This document shows positions 7,084 through 8,536 of a DNA stretch of 8,536 bases, piece by piece. How positions within the stretch are numbered: the first letter of the stretch is position 1; the number at the start of each line of letters is the position of its first letter. The stretch is from Bacillota bacterium (GTDB lineage Bacteria; Bacillota; Clostridia; Peptostreptococcales; Anaerovoracaceae), in assembly GCA_016302925.1 (NCBI GenBank), contig JAEDMR010000080.1, positions 1 to 8,536 of the forward strand, given 5' to 3'. Made by a program: the position numbers and the translations under genes. The notes under the pieces are model-generated. The model did no database searches and had not been told where the DNA came from. It worked only from the letters and a program-made list of their open reading frames with translations.

Positions 7084-7112
7084 TTGATTTTTTCAGGGCA
7101 ATCCGCTATAAT
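7084..7112 (+). promoter_or_regulatory. Sigma-A promoter of the tRNA-Glu gene
   Basis: TTGATT (7084-7089) and a perfect TATAAT (7107-7112) are separated by 17 bp. The expected start near 7119 leaves a few nucleotides of 5' leader before the tRNA at 7126. The -35 lies only 8 nt after the metA-lysC stop, and no GC-rich terminator separates the two, so read-through from the upstream operon into the tRNA is possible. Confidence 0.85.
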
Positions 7113-7125
7113 AATCAGTGGATAT

Positions 7126-7200
7126 GGCTCTATGGTCAAGCGGTTAAGACTCCGCCCTCTCACGGCGGCTACTCGGGTTCGAATCCCGATAGAGTCACCA
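7126..7200 (+). tRNA. tRNA-Glu (anticodon CUC)
   Basis: A full cloverleaf of 75 nt with encoded CCA can be folded. The acceptor stem pairs GGCTCTA (7126-7132) with TAGAGTC (7190-7196), with one G-U pair. The D stem is GTC/GAC (7135-7137 with 7148-7150). The anticodon stem pairs CCGCC (7152-7156) with GGCGG (7164-7168) around CTCTCAC, giving anticodon CTC at 7159-7161, which reads GAG. The T arm is TCGGG-TTCGAAT-CCCGA (7173-7189). The discriminator is A73 followed by CCA (7198-7200), as in other Firmicutes tRNA-Glu genes. It stands alone, not in a tRNA cluster, with its own promoter and terminator. Confidence 0.97.
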
Positions 7201-7208
7201 GACGACTG

Positions 7209-7250
7209 ATGCAGCTTTGACGAAAGTCAGAGCTGCATTTTCCGTTTTTT
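7209..7250 (+). terminator. Rho-independent terminator of the tRNA-Glu unit
   Basis: A 13-bp stem (7209-7221 with 7226-7238, one G-U pair) is capped by the stable GNRA-type tetraloop GAAA (7222-7225). It is followed by TTTT, CCG and TTTTTT (7245-7250). It would end both the tRNA transcript and any read-through from the pepT/metA-lysC operon. Confidence 0.92.
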
Positions 7251-7315
7251 GATAAATCAATCAGAGTGCCAGGCACGAATCAAAACGCAAATTGCGGCAC
7301 AGGAGGGAAAATACC

Positions 7316-7633
7316 ATGGTAAAACACATTATTTTATGGAAACTGAAGGATATGACAGAAGAGGAGAAGGCAGAGAGAAGAAAGCTGGTAAAGGCCGGTC
7401 TGGAGGGCCTGGCAGGCAGAATCCCCGGCATGACGGAGATTCATGTCCGGACAGAAATGCTGCCCACTTCGACCTGCGACATGATGCTGGACAGCACCTT
7501 TGAATCTGCAGAAGCACTGAAGGGATACAGCGTGCATCCTGAACACGTGCATGTGGCCGATACATACATCCGTCCGTTCATCGAAACACGGCTGTGCATG
7601 GATTTTGAAACGAAAGACGAAAGGGAAGAATAG
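7316..7633 (+). CDS. Dabb (stress-responsive A/B barrel) domain protein
   Basis: This is a 105-residue soluble protein with the single alpha/beta-barrel Dabb domain of the ferredoxin-like dimeric barrel group. It opens with the typical first strand MVKHIILWKLK, followed by a charged helix (14-33) and an IPGM-x-E-I-H-V strand (36-44). The second half has the D-M-M-L-D-S-T-F strand (55-62), the A-L-K-G-Y helix and the family signature Tyr71-Ser-Val-His74-Pro-Glu-His77-Val, closing with YIRPFI. Members are often dimers of unknown function; some related plant proteins are salt-stress induced. The start at 7316 is fixed by AGGAGGG (7301-7307); a TTG at 7292 in frame lies ahead of that site and is unlikely. 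It follows the tRNA terminator by 65 nt without a clear promoter, and its stop is 18 nt before the HD-domain gene, so those two form a small operon. The domain call is firm; the role is unknown. Confidence 0.9.
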   Translation: MVKHIILWKLKDMTEEEKAERRKLVKAGLEGLAGRIPGMTEIHVRTEMLPTSTCDMMLDSTFESAEALKGYSVHPEHVHVADTYIRPFIETRLCMDFETKDEREE

Positions 7634-7651
7634 AAGAGGAGGATATACCAG

Positions 7652-8122
7652 ATGAATCGTTTGCTGAAGCTGGAAAACCTCCTGCTGGATGTAATCAACA
7701 TGCAGGAAGGAAAAATCGAAGACCGGGATGAGACCCTGAACTGGGAGCGGATCCATATGGCATCTTCCGCACGGCTGGCATGGGAGATGGCACTGGAACG
7801 AAAAAATGCCGATCCGGAAATCGCCGCCTGCGCCGCCGCAGTTCATGATTTCGGAAGAATCCTCACCGGACGGCAGAAAGGCCATGCAGAGGCCGGATAC
7901 GAGCCCGTGAGGGTATTTCTGAAAGAAAGCGGACTCTTCACGGAAGAGGAAGCAGAAATCATCGCACGGGCAGTAAAAAACCACAGCAGTAAGACAGAAA
8001 CCGGTACCGTTGTGGAAGAAATCGTGAAAGATGCCGATGTGGTGGACTGTTACCAGTATGGATATCCCTTCGACCGACCGGAAAAGGAAACCAGGTACCG
8101 TGCCTGGCTGACATCACGGTAG
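7652..8122 (+). CDS. HD-domain protein, putative metal-dependent phosphohydrolase
   Basis: This 156-residue soluble protein belongs to the HD superfamily. The metal-ligand pattern can be read as His35, His65-Asp66 (AAVHDFGR), His78 (GHAEAGYE), His111 (KNHSS) and Asp129 (KDADVVD). The additional His78 and His111 suggest a two-metal version such as YqeK-like hydrolases rather than the minimal one-metal HD fold. Substrates in the superfamily include nucleotides, cyclic and dinucleoside polyphosphates, but nothing in the sequence selects one. The start is the ATG at 7652, 9 nt after AGAGGAGG (7635-7642). It is second in a probable operon with the Dabb gene. The C-terminus ends soon after the last motif (YPFDRPEKETRYRAWLTSR), normal for a stand-alone HD protein. 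It converges with a minus-strand gene 49 nt away. I am confident of the fold and its ligands, not of the substrate. Confidence 0.85.
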   Translation: MNRLLKLENLLLDVINMQEGKIEDRDETLNWERIHMASSARLAWEMALERKNADPEIAACAAAVHDFGRILTGRQKGHAEAGYEPVRVFLKESGLFTEEEAEIIARAVKNHSSKTETGTVVEEIVKDADVVDCYQYGYPFDRPEKETRYRAWLTSR

Positions 8123-8171
8123 CTGCAGCAGGGTGTCTTCCGGTGCCGCAGGTGCCGCCAACCGGTGCATT

Positions 8172-8534
8172 TCAGGTCAGCGGACAGGGAATCGTTTCCA
8201 TGAAATGCTGCAGGAAGGTCTGGACGAACATGTTGATCTCCAGATGCTGGGATGAATTCCCCTGCGTAAGAATCAGGAAGCCGTTCTCATAGCCCGGATA
8301 CCGGCAGAAGACACTGTCTGATTCGAAAAAGTCAGACAGCTGCAGATAGTGGCTTCCTTTATGACGCCGGGTGGCAACGAGAAACTGAAACTCCCCTTCC
8401 GGTGTGAACTGGCAGGAAAAGGGGCTGCGGCCGTCATCATAGGACAGGTACGAAAATCCCGTTCCTCCGTAGGTGCCCTGAAAAGACAAACCACGGTAAT
8501 CGACGCGAATCCGGGACAGGTTCAGCTGCGGCCA
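8172..8534 (-). CDS. Unrecognised protein, C-terminal part (5' end outside window)
   Basis: On the minus strand one frame is open from the window edge (first full codon at 8534) to the TGA at 8172-8174, giving 120 residues. It begins WPQLNLSRIRVDYRG and ends METIPCPLT. The fragment is rich in aromatic residues, Gly and Ser, and looks beta-rich in its first half (RVDYRGLSFQGTYGGTGFSYL), with a helical-looking tail (EINMFVQTFLQHFMETI). There are no cysteine motifs, transmembrane segments or known catalytic signatures. An internal TTG at 8489 could be mistaken for a start, but the frame continues upstream without a ribosome binding site, so the gene most likely extends beyond the window. I do not recognise the family. 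Codon use matches the neighbouring genes, which supports it being real. Confidence 0.6.
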   Translation of the reverse strand, partial: WPQLNLSRIRVDYRGLSFQGTYGGTGFSYLSYDDGRSPFSCQFTPEGEFQFLVATRRHKGSHYLQLSDFFESDSVFCRYPGYENGFLILTQGNSSQHLEINMFVQTFLQHFMETIPCPLT

Positions 8535-8536
8535 TC

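Noticed and set aside
6981..7220. Plus-strand open frame running through the end of the fusion and across the tRNA
   Set aside because: It overlaps the kinase C-terminus in another frame and reads through the tRNA and its promoter; there is no protein-like motif.
8140..8165. CCGGT...ACCGG inverted repeat and GGTGCCGC direct repeat between the convergent genes as a terminator
   Set aside because: Only five base pairs match, the loop is long and no T-tract follows on either strand, so it cannot be supported as a terminator.
1..8536. CRISPR array, insertion sequence, prophage or toxin-antitoxin/defence genes
   Set aside because: No regularly spaced repeats, transposase or integrase motifs, terminal inverted repeats or paired small toxin genes are visible. 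The tRNA-Glu 3' end has no duplicated copy downstream in the window that would mark an attachment site.

Overview
The window reads as chromosomal DNA of an anaerobic Firmicute of the class Clostridia (Lachnospiraceae/Eubacteriales-like). The reasons are strong AGGAGG-type ribosome binding sites before almost every gene, moderately GC-rich codon use, a clostridial-type aspartate kinase, a Firmicutes-style tRNA-Glu with encoded ACCA end, and compact intergenic regions with canonical sigma-A promoters and GC-hairpin/T-tail terminators. No phage, insertion sequence, plasmid or CRISPR sequence is visible. The exact genus cannot be read from the sequence.

Layout. (1) 3-98: the last 31 codons of a plus-strand gene that looks like the C-terminus of an ABC exporter ATPase, closed by a perfect hairpin terminator (140-174). 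(2) 260-3495: a translationally coupled pair, a thioredoxin-fold/DUF255 (YyaL/SPATA20-type) protein and an FAD-dependent oxidoreductase with a C-terminal Rieske [2Fe-2S] domain. Stop and start overlap as TGATG, and a terminator overlaps the Rieske gene's stop codon. (3) 3513-7075: a sigma-A-type promoter, then peptidase T (pepT), then after only 3 nt a 755-residue protein that fuses a complete homoserine O-acyltransferase (MetA) to a complete aspartate kinase (LysC) with its ACT regulatory region. (4) 7084-7250: a self-contained tRNA-Glu(CUC) cassette with promoter, gene and terminator. (5) 7316-8122: a small Dabb (stress-responsive A/B barrel) protein followed by an HD-domain putative phosphohydrolase. 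(6) 8172-8534: the C-terminal part of an unrecognised minus-strand gene, convergent with the HD gene and running out of the window.

The standout is the MetA-LysC fusion. It joins the enzyme that commits aspartate to the aspartate amino-acid family (step 1) with the enzyme that commits homoserine to methionine (step 4). The two intervening enzymes, aspartate-semialdehyde dehydrogenase and homoserine dehydrogenase, are not in the window. All catalytic residues I could place in the MetA half, and the signature motifs of the kinase half, are intact. MetA residue 111 is Glu, which predicts acetyl-CoA rather than succinyl-CoA as donor. The first ACT domain lacks residues that correspond to the lysine-contacting Gly-Phe and Asp of E. 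coli LysC, so feedback control may be unusual. PepT, which releases amino acids from tripeptides, is co-transcribed and probably translationally linked with the fusion, placing peptide salvage and de novo methionine/aspartate-family synthesis under one promoter. The coupled DUF255/Rieske-FAD pair is a second redox-looking unit whose substrate is unknown.
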